This document shows, piece after piece, positions 16,340 to 24,990 of a stretch of 62,354 bases of DNA. The notes under the pieces are model-generated. The model saw only the letters and a program-made list of their open reading frames with translations, was not told where the DNA came from and made no database searches. The translations under genes were made by a program, and so were the position numbers. This DNA is from Mucilaginibacter terrigena. Its GTDB lineage: Bacteria > Bacteroidota > Bacteroidia > Sphingobacteriales > Sphingobacteriaceae. Location of the stretch: NCBI RefSeq assembly GCF_004168255.1, contig NZ_SEWG01000011.1:1-62354 (forward strand), given 5' to 3'. The first letter of the stretch is position 1. Every line of letters begins with the position of its first letter.

Positions 16340-17260
16340 TTGAACACCCCTGCACCCATAGCGCTTTTTGTATATAACCGGCCATGGCATACCCGCCAAA
16401 CGCTTGATTATTTGCAGAAAAATTTGCTTGCAGCGCAATCGCCCCTGTATATATTTTCCGACGGTGCTAAAACAGATGCCGATAAGGCCAGCGTAGCCGA
16501 AGTTAGAAAGATCGCCGCCGGTATATCGGGCTTTAAATCGGTTACAGTTATCGGGCGGGAGCAAAACATGGGGCTTGCCAATTCTATCATCAGCGGGGTT
16601 ACGCAATTGGTTAACCAGCATGGCAATGTAATTGTATTTGAGGACGACCTGGTGTCATCGCCCTATACGCTGCAATATTTTAATGGTGCTTTAGAACGTT
16701 ATGCCGGCGAGGAAAAAGTGATGCATATAAGCGCCTACATGTTCCCGCTGCAGGATCTGGCCCTGCCCGAAACCTTCTTTTTCCGCGCGGCATTTAGCTG
16801 GGGATGGGCAACCTGGGCAAGCGCCTGGAAAAACTTTGAACCGGATATTGATAAGCTGATAGCCCAATTTGACAACGAAAAAATTAACCAATTTTCGATT
16901 GAAGGCACCATGAACTTCTGGAAACAGATGCTTGATTTTAAGGCCCGCAAAAATAATTCCTGGGCTATCCGCTGGTATTCGTCGGTTTTTTTAAATGGCG
17001 GGCTTACGCTAAACCCCGGCCAATCGCTTATCCATAACATTGGGCACGATGGCAGCGGGGTACATTCAAACATCGAGGATATGTACGGTGTGCAGGTAGC
17101 GCAGCAGCCTGTTAAGAACTATCCCGGCGTGTTGGAAGAAAATAAACAGGCTTATGATGCCATAAAATACTTTCTTAAAAATCGAAAAGGGAGCATTTTG
17201 CAGCGGGGAATGCGCTTTGCAAAGCAGCTTCGTTCAAAATATCTGCTAAAAAAGCAGTAA
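16340..17260 (+). CDS. Glycosyltransferase, GT-A fold (GNT-I-like)
   Basis: 306 residues starting with TTG at 16340; the alternative would lose the first strand IALFVYNRPWHTRQTL. The GT-A core shows NRP near the nucleotide-sugar site, EQNMGLANSI, and VIVFEDDLVSSPYTL with the metal-binding EDD in place of DxD. SWGWATWASAW lies at about 152. This pattern is shared by sugar transferases related to N-acetylglucosaminyltransferase I. Last gene of the flippase/methyltransferase cassette and probably a builder of the same surface glycan. Confidence 0.85.
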   Translation: MNTPAPIALFVYNRPWHTRQTLDYLQKNLLAAQSPLYIFSDGAKTDADKASVAEVRKIAAGISGFKSVTVIGREQNMGLANSIISGVTQLVNQHGNVIVFEDDLVSSPYTLQYFNGALERYAGEEKVMHISAYMFPLQDLALPETFFFRAAFSWGWATWASAWKNFEPDIDKLIAQFDNEKINQFSIEGTMNFWKQMLDFKARKNNSWAIRWYSSVFLNGGLTLNPGQSLIHNIGHDGSGVHSNIEDMYGVQVAQQPVKNYPGVLEENKQAYDAIKYFLKNRKGSILQRGMRFAKQLRSKYLLKKQ

Positions 17261-17416
17261 CTTATTAACACAAGGCCAAATTAAATAGGCGTTGTTGATA
17301 AATAAATGTTATTTAATATTGTCTACTAAGTATATAGATATTATATTTGGTTAATTATTATATATCCTACCCAACCAATTGTTCTTTATGATATAATGAG
17401 GTCAGTAAAAACACAA

Positions 17417-17446
17417 AAAGAGAAAACCACAAGTTTTCTCTTTTTT
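17417..17446 (+). terminator. Intrinsic terminator downstream of the glycan cassette
   Basis: AAAGAGAAAAC, loop CACAA, GTTTTCTCTTTTTT. It lies 157 bases after the last cassette gene; the AT-rich stretch between holds no recognisable gene. Confidence 0.8.
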
Positions 17447-17466
17447 GGTTTATGAAACATTGGTGC

Positions 17467-17494
17467 GTTCTTTGATGTTATACATCAAAAGAAC
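17467..17494. promoter_or_regulatory. Palindrome just upstream of a small gene
   Basis: GTTCTTT-GATGT and ACATC-AAAAGAAC form an inverted repeat with a single bulged base and a TAT centre. It ends 6 bases before the ATG at 17501 and so covers the ribosome-binding region. It could be an operator or an mRNA hairpin that controls translation. Confidence 0.5.
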
Positions 17495-17500
17495 TAAACC

Positions 17501-17743
17501 ATGATAGAAGAGAAAGACACCACCCCAGCCGATAAAGATGGCAAATACGAGTTTCAGATCCACTACTCGGGCCGCGAAGTGCCATGCCGCGTTCAAAAAG
17601 AGCAAAATAAACTTATAGTGAACATTGATGACAACATCGAAGCCGAGCTTACCGTGCAGGACGATGGCTGCCTGGTGCAAACCGGCGGTAACGACCTTGC
17701 CGACTCTGCCATCGATTATATCAAAAAGCGCATCTTAGGCTAA
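17501..17743 (+). CDS. Small acidic conserved-type hypothetical protein
   Basis: 80 residues, soluble, beginning MIEEKDTTPADKDGKYEFQ. The body looks like a small beta-rich domain (FQIHYSGREVPCRVQKE, LIVNIDDNIEAELTVQDDG) with a C-terminal helix (LADSAIDYIKKRIL). No family recognised. It is monocistronic between a terminator and a repeat, and its start is preceded by a 28-base palindrome, which suggests specific regulation. Confidence 0.7.
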   Translation: MIEEKDTTPADKDGKYEFQIHYSGREVPCRVQKEQNKLIVNIDDNIEAELTVQDDGCLVQTGGNDLADSAIDYIKKRILG

Positions 17744-17779
17744 AGCGATAAATTTTTTATCACACAGGCCATAACGTAT

Positions 17780-17858
17780 CACAAAGGGCACCGGGTTTTA
17801 AGCGTTATAAATATCTGTTAATGTTAATACCGCTAAAATAAACGCTGTGCTCTTTGTG
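17780..17858. repeat. CACAAAG-type inverted repeat
   Basis: CACAAAGGGCAC (17780-17791) opposes GTGCTCTTTGTG (17847-17858), with another pair inside (AAGCGTT near 17810 and AACGC near 17841). The same words recur at 57823-57952, so this appears to be a dispersed family. Confidence 0.55.
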
Positions 17859-17897
17859 TTTTTTTCCCGGGCCGCTCAGTAATAAAAAATATTTTAA

Positions 17898-18992
17898 ATG
17901 AATATTACCTACCTCAACCAAACCCTTCGTATCCTGCTGCTTTTTGTACTGGTGTTTGGTATATTGTATGTGGCATCGGCTGTATTGATACCGCTTACCT
18001 TTGGTGTGGTATTATCCATGCTGCTATTGCCGGTATGCCATTGGTTGCAAGGCAAAGGCATAAACAATGGCTTCGCATCTGTTTTAAGCGTAATTGCCCT
18101 GCTTGTTGTAATAGGCGGTATCATTACCCTGCTGCAATACCAGATAAGCGATCTGGCGGACGACCTGTCGAAAATTGAGGAACGGGTAAACAGTATGATC
18201 ATTGGGGTAAAGGAGTATATAAAACAGCATTTTGGGATATCGCACCGCGAACAAACAAAAATAATTAAGGAGCAGCAAAGCGGGGGCATGAGCCAGGCCG
18301 CAGGCATGATAACCACCCTGGTAGGCTCGCTGGCCGGGATCATCATTGATGCTATACTGGTACTGGTGTACACCTTCCTGTTTATTTACTACAGGGCGCA
18401 TTTCAAAAAATTTATCCTGCGCTTATTTAAGCCCGAAAACCGTAAAGAGACCGAAGTGGTATTAAACAACGCCGGCAAGGTTACCCAAAGCTACTTAGGC
18501 GGCCTGGGCCTGATGATTGTTATGCTTTGGATAATGTATGGCATTGGCTTTACCATTGCAGGCGTTAATAACGCGTTGTTTTTTGCCGTACTATGCGGCA
18601 TACTGGAGCTGGTACCCTTTGCCGGGAATATTACCGGCACCTCCATTACCGTTTTAATGGCCCTGGCACAAAGCGGCGACACAAAGGTGGTAATCGGCGT
18701 GCTTATTACCTATGGGTTGGTACAGCTGATACAAACCTATGTGCTGGAGCCGATTGTGGTGGGCGACAGGCTTAACATAAACCCACTGTTCACTATCCTT
18801 ATCATTGTAGTGGGCGAAGCCGTTTGGGGCATCCCCGGTATGATACTGGCCGTGCCGCTGCTGGGTATGTTTAAAATAGTTTGCGACCACTGCGAACCCC
18901 TGCACGATTACGCCTTTTTAATTGGCCCGCCCAAAGAAAAGAAAGGCGAACAGGGTAATTTCATCACCCGGTTGTTTAAAAGTAATAAATAA
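17898..18992 (+). CDS. AI-2E family / PerM-type membrane transporter
   Basis: 364 residues with about eight membrane helices. Two or three N-terminal helices (LLLFVLVFGILYVASAVLIPLTFG) precede an amphipathic, charged coiled segment (DLADDLSKIEERVNSMIIG...), then the C-terminal helix block with LELVPFAGNITG and NINPLFTILIIVVGEAVWGIPGMILAVPLLGMFK, the signature of the UPF0118/AI-2E family. Members export autoinducer-2-like molecules or act as ion exchangers; the substrate cannot be told from sequence. No operon partner. Confidence 0.92.
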   Translation: MNITYLNQTLRILLLFVLVFGILYVASAVLIPLTFGVVLSMLLLPVCHWLQGKGINNGFASVLSVIALLVVIGGIITLLQYQISDLADDLSKIEERVNSMIIGVKEYIKQHFGISHREQTKIIKEQQSGGMSQAAGMITTLVGSLAGIIIDAILVLVYTFLFIYYRAHFKKFILRLFKPENRKETEVVLNNAGKVTQSYLGGLGLMIVMLWIMYGIGFTIAGVNNALFFAVLCGILELVPFAGNITGTSITVLMALAQSGDTKVVIGVLITYGLVQLIQTYVLEPIVVGDRLNINPLFTILIIVVGEAVWGIPGMILAVPLLGMFKIVCDHCEPLHDYAFLIGPPKEKKGEQGNFITRLFKSNK

Positions 18993-18998
18993 GCGTTA

Positions 18999-19943
18999 TT
19001 ATTTTGCTGCTTTAAAACCCATTACATGTACCGAAATTATACTGGCGTGTTTCATACCCAAACTTTGGCCGGGCACAGTGGTCATAAATAGTTTCAAATA
19101 GGTATTCATAATTGCTTTTGTAACCCTTATACCATTGGCTTCGGCGATCTTATCCCCAAAAAAGTGACGTAAAGGCTTATTGTAATACCAGGTGCCGGCA
19201 GAATCTATGGTAGCCTCGAATACATAATCAAAATCCTGATAGGCTTTGTGGATTGTTATATTGAAAAGCGGGTTCAGGTAATCATCATCAGTACTATATT
19301 TATTATCTAAAAGGCTGGGTTTTGCCTTTTGTTGCTCAACCTTTAAATTCGGGTTTTTGCTGATGAGCTGCACCGGTTGCGATGCAGCAAAGGCCTTTTT
19401 AATATCGGCATTTGCTTTGGTTACCATGCCCCGCACAAACGCTGTATCCTGTTTACTGGCACGCTGCAATGTGGCCAAATCGGTATGCAGTTTGTTTTTA
19501 ATGTAATCTTCTGAGTAAAGCCTCATGGTTACCTGCGATTTATTCAGGTTTATCGAATCGCCCTCAGCCTCTAACAGCTGAAATACCAGGCTGTCCTTAC
19601 TCATTACCTTCATTTTTAAAAAAGCATGGGCAATATTAAAAACCGAATCAGTCCCCAAAGCCAGCGGAAAGTTGAAAAACTTATCCTTTTGCGGGCTGTA
19701 AAGCGCGGCCGAATCGGCCGATACAAAGCGCAGTTTCCAATCGGGCACCAGGTGAAAGCCGTACTCGTTATACGACAGGCCATTATTTTGCTTGCGCGAT
19801 ACTTCCAAAAACGTAATACCTTCAACGCTTTTGAATGATATCTTTGATTTTTCGGGCTTACGTGGGCCGCAGCTTGTAAACGCCAAAACTATAAACCCGG
19901 ATATTAATACACTTATTTGTAGATGCTTATTCACGGCGTACAA
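18999..19943 (-). CDS. Hypothetical lipoprotein
   Basis: 314 residues. N-terminal hydrophobic segment followed by lipobox AFTSC, so Cys25 is probably acylated. The mature part has no motif I recognise; it contains alternating beta-type strands (ITFLEVSRKQNNGLSYNEYGFHLVPDWKLRF) and a helical middle (LATLQRASKQDTAFVRGM). It is convergent with the PerM gene, only 6 bases apart, and its start lies 20 bases downstream of the recO stop, so it may be the last gene of a dgkA-recO unit. Confidence 0.75.
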   Translation of the reverse strand: MYAVNKHLQISVLISGFIVLAFTSCGPRKPEKSKISFKSVEGITFLEVSRKQNNGLSYNEYGFHLVPDWKLRFVSADSAALYSPQKDKFFNFPLALGTDSVFNIAHAFLKMKVMSKDSLVFQLLEAEGDSINLNKSQVTMRLYSEDYIKNKLHTDLATLQRASKQDTAFVRGMVTKANADIKKAFAASQPVQLISKNPNLKVEQQKAKPSLLDNKYSTDDDYLNPLFNITIHKAYQDFDYVFEATIDSAGTWYYNKPLRHFFGDKIAEANGIRVTKAIMNTYLKLFMTTVPGQSLGMKHASIISVHVMGFKAAK

Positions 19944-19963
19944 TTTAGTAATTATCTTTAATT

Positions 19964-20689
19964 CTATCCCAACACCTCTTCCAGAACTTCGTGCGATCGG
20001 ATATTCCCAAACCCCTCGATATGCATGGCGTAATACTCCAGCAGTTTGTGTATCAGGTAACGGCGCTCGTCGTTGTTTAGTTTTACCTCATCTATATTGC
20101 CGAAGTTGCTTTGTAACAAGGTGTAGAAGTTTTTGGTATGCGGCGGCGACAGGTACGATACGCTCTCCGGTTTATAATTACTGAACACGCCATTCTTCAT
20201 GTCAAAAAAATTGGCCCCGGCCATCGATCCGCCATGCGGATAAAAGCCCAGGTATCGCGTTAGCTGCACCAAAAACAGCAGGTGAAAGTTTGCCAGTCCG
20301 CGGGTTTTATGGTCCAGCAGTTCAATAGCGTTAAAAATAAAATCAAAGATGTTTTCGTCGGGCGTTTGCTGTTTAACGGCTTTGTACAATACCTCGTTCA
20401 GGAACATGGCTATGCAGCTTTTTATTACATCGTAGGGGATGGTTTGCAGTGTAGGCGAGTTCTTAAGTTCTGATATCCGCTGTACGTTGCCGTTGCTTTT
20501 GTGATAAACCACCATATCAACCAGGTGCAGGGGCTGCAGCATGTTACGGCTTATCTTAGCCTTCGGCTTTTTTGCCCCGTTAATGATGTACGATTGCAGC
20601 CCGAATTTTTCGGTAAAGATCTGCACCACTACGCTGCTCTCGCTATAATCGGTAGTTTTAAAAACAATGCCACGGGTTTTATGCAGCAT
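19964..20689 (-). CDS. recO: DNA repair protein RecO
   Basis: 241 residues. N-terminal OB fold begins MLHKTRGIVFKTTDYSESSVVVQIFTEKFG, a clear RecO signature, followed by the helical domain (LLFLVQLTRYLGFYP around residue 140). RecO loads RecA at gaps together with RecR and anneals SSB-coated strands. Its start overlaps the 3' end of the dgkA-like gene by 11 bases, so the two are co-transcribed. Confidence 0.95.
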   Translation of the reverse strand: MLHKTRGIVFKTTDYSESSVVVQIFTEKFGLQSYIINGAKKPKAKISRNMLQPLHLVDMVVYHKSNGNVQRISELKNSPTLQTIPYDVIKSCIAMFLNEVLYKAVKQQTPDENIFDFIFNAIELLDHKTRGLANFHLLFLVQLTRYLGFYPHGGSMAGANFFDMKNGVFSNYKPESVSYLSPPHTKNFYTLLQSNFGNIDEVKLNNDERRYLIHKLLEYYAMHIEGFGNIRSHEVLEEVLG

Positions 20690-21044
20690 GGATAAGCGAT
20701 AATATTTTCGGTAAAAAAATAATAGTGCCGGTTACCAGTGTAAATATCGCCACAATTAAAACCGCCGCCGCGCTTACATCCTTAACATGGCCCGCAAGCT
20801 TGTTATACTGGGGCGATACCAGGTCTACCAGTGCTTCAATACCGGTGTTAAACAATTCCATCATCAGCACCAGCGCGATGCAAAGGGTTATCCAATGCCA
20901 CTCGGTATTGCTGATGTTGAAATATAGCCCCATGGCAATGGCAATCAGCGCAACAGATACCTGTATCCTGAAGTTAAGCTGCGTGGCGAAGGCGTGTTTA
21001 AGGCCTTTAAACGCGTAACCAACGCTCAGGATAAATTTTTTCAT
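20679..21044 (-). CDS. Diacylglycerol/undecaprenol kinase family protein
   Basis: 121 residues, three membrane helices. Family motifs: FRIQVSVALIAIAMG (helix 1), ELFNTGIEALVDLVSPQYNKLAGHVKDVSAAAVLI (catalytic Glu, Asn and the Lys-Asp loop). In Gram-negative bacteria these small kinases recycle diacylglycerol; many non-proteobacterial members phosphorylate undecaprenol for wall and glycan synthesis. It lies between a small membrane protein and recO, with overlap to the latter. Confidence 0.92.
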   Translation of the reverse strand: MKKFILSVGYAFKGLKHAFATQLNFRIQVSVALIAIAMGLYFNISNTEWHWITLCIALVLMMELFNTGIEALVDLVSPQYNKLAGHVKDVSAAAVLIVAIFTLVTGTIIFLPKILSLIHAA

Positions 21045-21049
21045 AAGGG

Positions 21050-21235
21050 TTAGCGTTTTTTAAAGTTATCCATCAATAGCATTACAAAACTTATACAGCC
21101 GGCCAGCCCAAAACCTGCCGATGCGCCGTTACAGATATCCTTGTATGTACCGGGCGCAAAAAACAATTCGGCCGATGCAAAAAGTATAAGCGCTATGCCC
21201 AGCAATAAATAAGTACGGGCAGTTTGGTTTTTCAT
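21050..21235 (-). CDS. Small hypothetical membrane protein
   Basis: 61 residues from the Met of MKNQTARTYLLLGI; an in-frame ATG 24 bases upstream would place a polar tail before the first helix. Two membrane helices (YLLLGIALILFASAELFF and FGLAGCISFVMLLM) joined by a short loop with one Cys. It ends 5 bases before the dgkA-like start and is thus probably the first gene of that operon. No family recognised. Confidence 0.65.
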   Translation of the reverse strand: MKNQTARTYLLLGIALILFASAELFFAPGTYKDICNGASAGFGLAGCISFVMLLMDNFKKR

Positions 21236-21502
21236 GTTCAAATGAATTGATGTTATCAATAAGCCGCAAAGCTTGTTTAGCTATCACAAATATATTTTAT
21301 TTATGTTAGCAACGGTTTAACATTAGTGTTGTTATTGATGTTATACATATTATGCAGCGATAAACGGGGGCGAACCGAGGGAAGGAGGAGGTGGGGTAAG
21401 GTTGATGATAATTTAGTTTAACCCCCTGCAAATACACAAACCATCCGCACTGCTTCCCGAAAGGAGGGGATTTATTCGCTCAGGCACCGATAATAATATA
21501 TT

Positions 21503-22279
21503 ATGGACTTAAAACTAACAAATAAGGTGGCCATTGTACTGGCCGCAAGTAAAGGTTTGGGCAAAGCCATCGCTATGGCATTATCTGCCGAAGGCGCGAA
21601 AGTGATCATCGGCTCGCGCGATGAAGATGCTTTGAACAAAACCGCTGCCGAAATTACGCATGCAACCGGTAACCAAGTTATTGCCATACCCGTTGATGTA
21701 GCCAACGCCGCGCAGATGGCTGAGTTTATTGATAAAGCCGCCAATGCTTTTGGCCGGGTAGATATTTTGCTGAACAACGCGGGCGGCCCGCCCTTTGATA
21801 AGTTCGAGAATTTTGATGACGAGCAGTGGCAAAAAGCTTTTGAGCTTAACCTGCTTAGCATGGCGCGTACAAGCCGCCTTTTGTTGCCGCACCTTAAAAA
21901 AACAGGCAGCGGGCGTATTATCAATATCATCAGCGGGTCGGTAAAATCGGTGTTGGGTAATTCGGTATTATCTACCGCTATGCGCATGGGGGTGGTAGGG
22001 ATGGCTAAGCTAATGGCCGATGAGTTTGGCCCATACAACATCACCGTAAATAACGTAGCGCCGGGCTTAATATTAACCGACCGCATAAAACACACCATGC
22101 CAAAAGATGTTGACCCCGATGAAGCCATAAAGCAAAAAGCCAAAAGCATCCCGCTTGGCCGCATTGGCAAACCCGAAGAGTTGGCAGCGCTGGTTACCTT
22201 CCTGGCATCCGGGCAGGCGGCCTACATTAGCGGGCAAACCATACAGGTTGATGGTGGCGCCGGACGTAATATTTATTAA
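21503..22279 (+). CDS. SDR-family oxidoreductase lacking the classical Tyr-x3-Lys
   Basis: 258 residues, Rossmann fold. Cofactor loop ASKGLGKAIAMAL (about residues 12-24, in place of TGxxxGxG) and NNAGGPPFDKF follow the short-chain dehydrogenase pattern. The active-site Ser region reads INIISGSVKSVLGNSVLSTAMRMGVVGMAK: where the family normally has YxxxK there is LSTAMR, so the catalytic Tyr and Lys are missing. A branch of SDRs with this substitution exists, annotated as 3-oxoacyl-ACP reductase-like; its chemistry is uncertain. The last 4 bases overlap a convergent small gene. Confidence 0.85.
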   Translation: MDLKLTNKVAIVLAASKGLGKAIAMALSAEGAKVIIGSRDEDALNKTAAEITHATGNQVIAIPVDVANAAQMAEFIDKAANAFGRVDILLNNAGGPPFDKFENFDDEQWQKAFELNLLSMARTSRLLLPHLKKTGSGRIINIISGSVKSVLGNSVLSTAMRMGVVGMAKLMADEFGPYNITVNNVAPGLILTDRIKHTMPKDVDPDEAIKQKAKSIPLGRIGKPEELAALVTFLASGQAAYISGQTIQVDGGAGRNIY

Positions 22280-22467
22280 GGTTTTTTGCCCGCCAGCCTT
22301 TTCTTTTTCATAATGCGGAAGCCAATGGCAAGCATACAGCCAATTACCGCGCCTATTAATACGTTACCCCATTGCTCGCTTTGCGTGCCAACCACAAACA
22401 GGCTAAATATGGCAAACAGTATAATAAGCACGCCCACAAATACCACCAGGTAAATTTTAAAATTCAT
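22276..22467 (-). CDS. Small two-helix membrane protein
   Basis: 63 residues from MNFKIYLVVF; a second ATG lies two codons upstream. Two hydrophobic helices (VVFVGVLIILFAIFSLFVVG and VLIGAVIGCMLAIGF), then a basic tail (MKKKRLAGKKP) that should face the cytoplasm. It starts 8 bases after the CotH-like gene, so the two probably share an mRNA. No family recognised. Confidence 0.6.
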   Translation of the reverse strand: MNFKIYLVVFVGVLIILFAIFSLFVVGTQSEQWGNVLIGAVIGCMLAIGFRIMKKKRLAGKKP

Positions 22468-22475
22468 AAACAAAA

Positions 22476-24020
22476 TTACAAATTACTATCTATCCAGGCT
22501 ACGCGCTGGGTAAGCCAAAACTTAAACTGCGAAACTTCTCTGGGGTAGGTGCCCAATATTACAGGGTTAGGCCATACATATTTGTCCAGTACATTCCATT
22601 TGGTGAAATTTTCTTTAGCCGGCAGGGTTAGCAAAGCCTCTGTATCGTCAATGCTTTTAAACATGGCGGGTATGCCATTGGCTTTAAGAAATTGCCAGCG
22701 GGTACGCACCTTGGTAAGAAACGCCGGGTCCTGAAATAAGCGCTTAAACCATGGGCCGTTTTTAACCCACCAACCATCCGGGCGGGTGGCATCGCTATAA
22801 TCCACATTACCTGCGCCAAGGTCAAAGTCCCACGCAGGGCCCATGCCTAATTTACCGCTGCGGTCCTTAAAATAAAATATGCTGCTAAAATCCGCCGCAT
22901 CCTGGTTCTTAAACAATTCGTTCACCAAAAACCAGTTGATGAACGAGTCGCTATTGATGTATTTATTGTAGCCGTTCACCGGGTCGGTAAAGTTTGCCGC
23001 GAATATGGCATTCTCGGTATCCTGCATGTAGTTTTGGATGTAAGCCATCTGCGCCGGGGTTATATCCCCAGGCTCTTTTACCGTAAAGGGCAGGCCCGAA
23101 GCTGTTTTAAAAAGATGTTCATCCTCCTGTCGCTGGTCAAGTTCTACTAAATACCCTCCGGTAACATTGGGTTCGGCATTATCACCGGCTTTCATTTCGG
23201 TTATATTTACCCTGTTTGCATTAACTTCTACCTGTTCAGTTAGCATATAGGTACCCAGGTATTCGCCGTTCATCACCACCTCTATAAATATGCCGTGCGG
23301 GGTAAAATCGCCGTTAAGGCTTTGTGCCACACCATCGGCAATATAATTGCGCATCAGGGTTTTGTCAGAGTGGTTAGCCAGCAACACCCAGTTTTTTGCA
23401 GCGCCAAGTCCTAATACCTTCGCCTTTGATGAAAATTTTAACCGGTATGGCTTTTTTGGGTGCAAGCCCCAGGTAGAGTTACCGCGGCCTTTTATCTGCA
23501 GGGCAATATCATTGGTTTCCTGCTCGTAAAGCCCGTTGGTGTTAATGTTTAAACTGCCGGTAACATACTCTTCTTTTGATACTACCGGGCCCGATGTTGT
23601 GAGGTTAAATATGGGCAGCCCGGTAAAATTGTAAATGCTTACGGTGTAATCTTTACCGGCGCCTTTCGAGTCGGTTACGGTGTAAACCACCGGCTTTGTA
23701 AAATCGTTTTCGGTAACACCGCTAACCTGTGCCACATCGCCTACTTTTACGGTTGATGCAGCATCTTTTAGTTTAAAAGTTAATATAAAGTTGTGATAGG
23801 TGCTTGTACTGGGGGTATAACCTTTTAGCTTTGTGCCATCAGCGGTCAGCACTACATCGTTAGTAACCTTACCCGCATTATTCTTAGCTTCTATTTTAAA
23901 TTCAACATCCGGCCCGGTAACTACTACAGGCGGCGTAACAGGCGGCGGTACTTTTACCCCGTCCTTTTTACATCCAAAAACTAAAAGCAACAAACACAGG
24001 CAGGTAATAGATCTTTTCAT
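22476..24020 (-). CDS. CotH-like kinase-fold lipoprotein
   Basis: 514 residues. Signal peptide with lipobox VFGC (Cys16), then a Pro/Val linker. Residues about 40-130 resemble an Ig-like adhesion domain (DUF5018-like pattern FTKPVVYTVTDSKGAGKDYTVSIYN). The main domain is CotH (about 150-500): IALQIKGRGNSTW, KKPYRLKF, NWVLLANHSDKTLMRNYIA and MGPAWDFDLGAGN with a candidate metal-binding Asp. CotH proteins of spores are atypical secretory protein kinases; surface lipoprotein versions are common in Bacteroidota with unknown targets. Possible operon with the downstream small membrane gene. Confidence 0.9.
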   Translation of the reverse strand: MKRSITCLCLLLLVFGCKKDGVKVPPPVTPPVVVTGPDVEFKIEAKNNAGKVTNDVVLTADGTKLKGYTPSTSTYHNFILTFKLKDAASTVKVGDVAQVSGVTENDFTKPVVYTVTDSKGAGKDYTVSIYNFTGLPIFNLTTSGPVVSKEEYVTGSLNINTNGLYEQETNDIALQIKGRGNSTWGLHPKKPYRLKFSSKAKVLGLGAAKNWVLLANHSDKTLMRNYIADGVAQSLNGDFTPHGIFIEVVMNGEYLGTYMLTEQVEVNANRVNITEMKAGDNAEPNVTGGYLVELDQRQEDEHLFKTASGLPFTVKEPGDITPAQMAYIQNYMQDTENAIFAANFTDPVNGYNKYINSDSFINWFLVNELFKNQDAADFSSIFYFKDRSGKLGMGPAWDFDLGAGNVDYSDATRPDGWWVKNGPWFKRLFQDPAFLTKVRTRWQFLKANGIPAMFKSIDDTEALLTLPAKENFTKWNVLDKYVWPNPVILGTYPREVSQFKFWLTQRVAWIDSNL

Positions 24021-24132
24021 TCAATTGGTTTATAATAATGCAAGATATTAAAAATTGAGCGAGTTTGTGTTAATAATACACGTGCAGAATACTTTCCTGA
24101 AATGTTTGCAGGTTTATTTATACTTGCAGCAA

Positions 24133-24750
24133 ATGGATAAAGCATTATCAACTCAAAAGTACAAGGCCCTTACAAAACTTGCTACAGGCGATTTTAAAGC
24201 CTTTTTATACGATTGCGACGGCACCCTTGCCGATAATATGGGAGCGCACAAGAACAGTTACATACGCGTTGCTGCCGATGATGGCATAGTGATAGAGGGC
24301 GATATTATTGACGAATTTGCCGGCCTGCCCATTCTTAAAGTTGTTGACGAAATAAACAAGCGTTATAACACCACCTTTGAGCCGGTTGAATTTGCCGCGC
24401 GCAAGCATAAGATATTTTTTAACGAGTATATTGAGCAAACCCAGCCCATCGACTATGTGGTAAACCATTTAAAGAACCATGCAGGCAAAGTTAAAATTGG
24501 TGTGGTATCCGGCGGCAGCCGTAGCTCGGTAACCAAAACGCTGCAGGTTTTGGGTATCTATGACCTGGTTGAAGTACTGATATGCGCCGGCGAAACCGCC
24601 CACGGAAAACCCTATGCCGACCCTTTCCTGGCCGCTGCCGAACAGCTGGGGGTTGAGCCCCGCCATTGCCTGGTTTTTGAAGATGGCGAACCCGGCGTAC
24701 AAGCCGCCGAAGCTGCCGGTATGCAATGGGTCAGGATAGATAAAGTGTAA
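24133..24750 (+). CDS. HAD-superfamily hydrolase, beta-phosphoglucomutase-like
   Basis: 205 residues from the ATG at 24133. A TTG 78 bases upstream is in frame, but its product carries an unconserved leader. HAD motifs: DCDGTLADN (nucleophile Asp and acid Asp), VVSGGSRSS (motif II), HGKPYADPF (motif III Lys) and VFEDGEPGVQAA (motif IV). The alpha-helical cap lies between motifs I and II, as in phosphoglucomutase/phosphatase members. The substrate is probably a sugar phosphate. A 10-bp hairpin follows within 80 bases. Confidence 0.88.
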   Translation: MDKALSTQKYKALTKLATGDFKAFLYDCDGTLADNMGAHKNSYIRVAADDGIVIEGDIIDEFAGLPILKVVDEINKRYNTTFEPVEFAARKHKIFFNEYIEQTQPIDYVVNHLKNHAGKVKIGVVSGGSRSSVTKTLQVLGIYDLVEVLICAGETAHGKPYADPFLAAAEQLGVEPRHCLVFEDGEPGVQAAEAAGMQWVRIDKV

Positions 24751-24826
24751 ATCGCGGAATAAACTTTTGACATTAATGGTGGCACTGTTCTGTCAGTCAA
24801 TTTTTCACATATATCTGGTTATCAGG

Positions 24827-24871
24827 TGTTCACGTTTTTTTAATGCTGGTTGTGTATCGTGAACGTGAACA
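24827..24871 (+). terminator. Hairpin after the HAD gene
   Basis: TGTTCACGTT (24827-24836) and AACGTGAACA (24862-24871) are perfectly complementary and followed by TTTTC. A weak terminator, or an operator-like palindrome. Confidence 0.45.
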
Positions 24872-24901
24872 TTTTCTGCCTGTAATCCCATAATAACATG
24901 C

Positions 24902-24984
24902 CTGTCATTCTGAGCGAGAGCGAAGAATCTATCGGCTACATGCTTGTTCGCGAATAGATGCTTCACTGTCGTTCAGCATGACAA
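24902..24984. repeat. REP-like paired-hairpin element, solitary inverted copy
   Basis: Same family as 18-114 and 537-642, in the opposite orientation and without a nuclease gene. Hairpin one: ATTCT (24907-24911) with AGAAT (24924-24928) and GA on each side of GCGAGAGC. Hairpin two: ATGCT (24958-24962) with AGCAT (24975-24979). It ends 6 bases before the stop codon of the M28 peptidase gene. Confidence 0.82.
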
Positions 24985-24990
24985 TGGTAA

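Noticed and set aside
21472..22170. 232-residue open frame on the - strand
   Set aside because: Antisense to the SDR gene, low-complexity Ser/Ala/Leu sequence, no start context; the + frame has clear SDR motifs.
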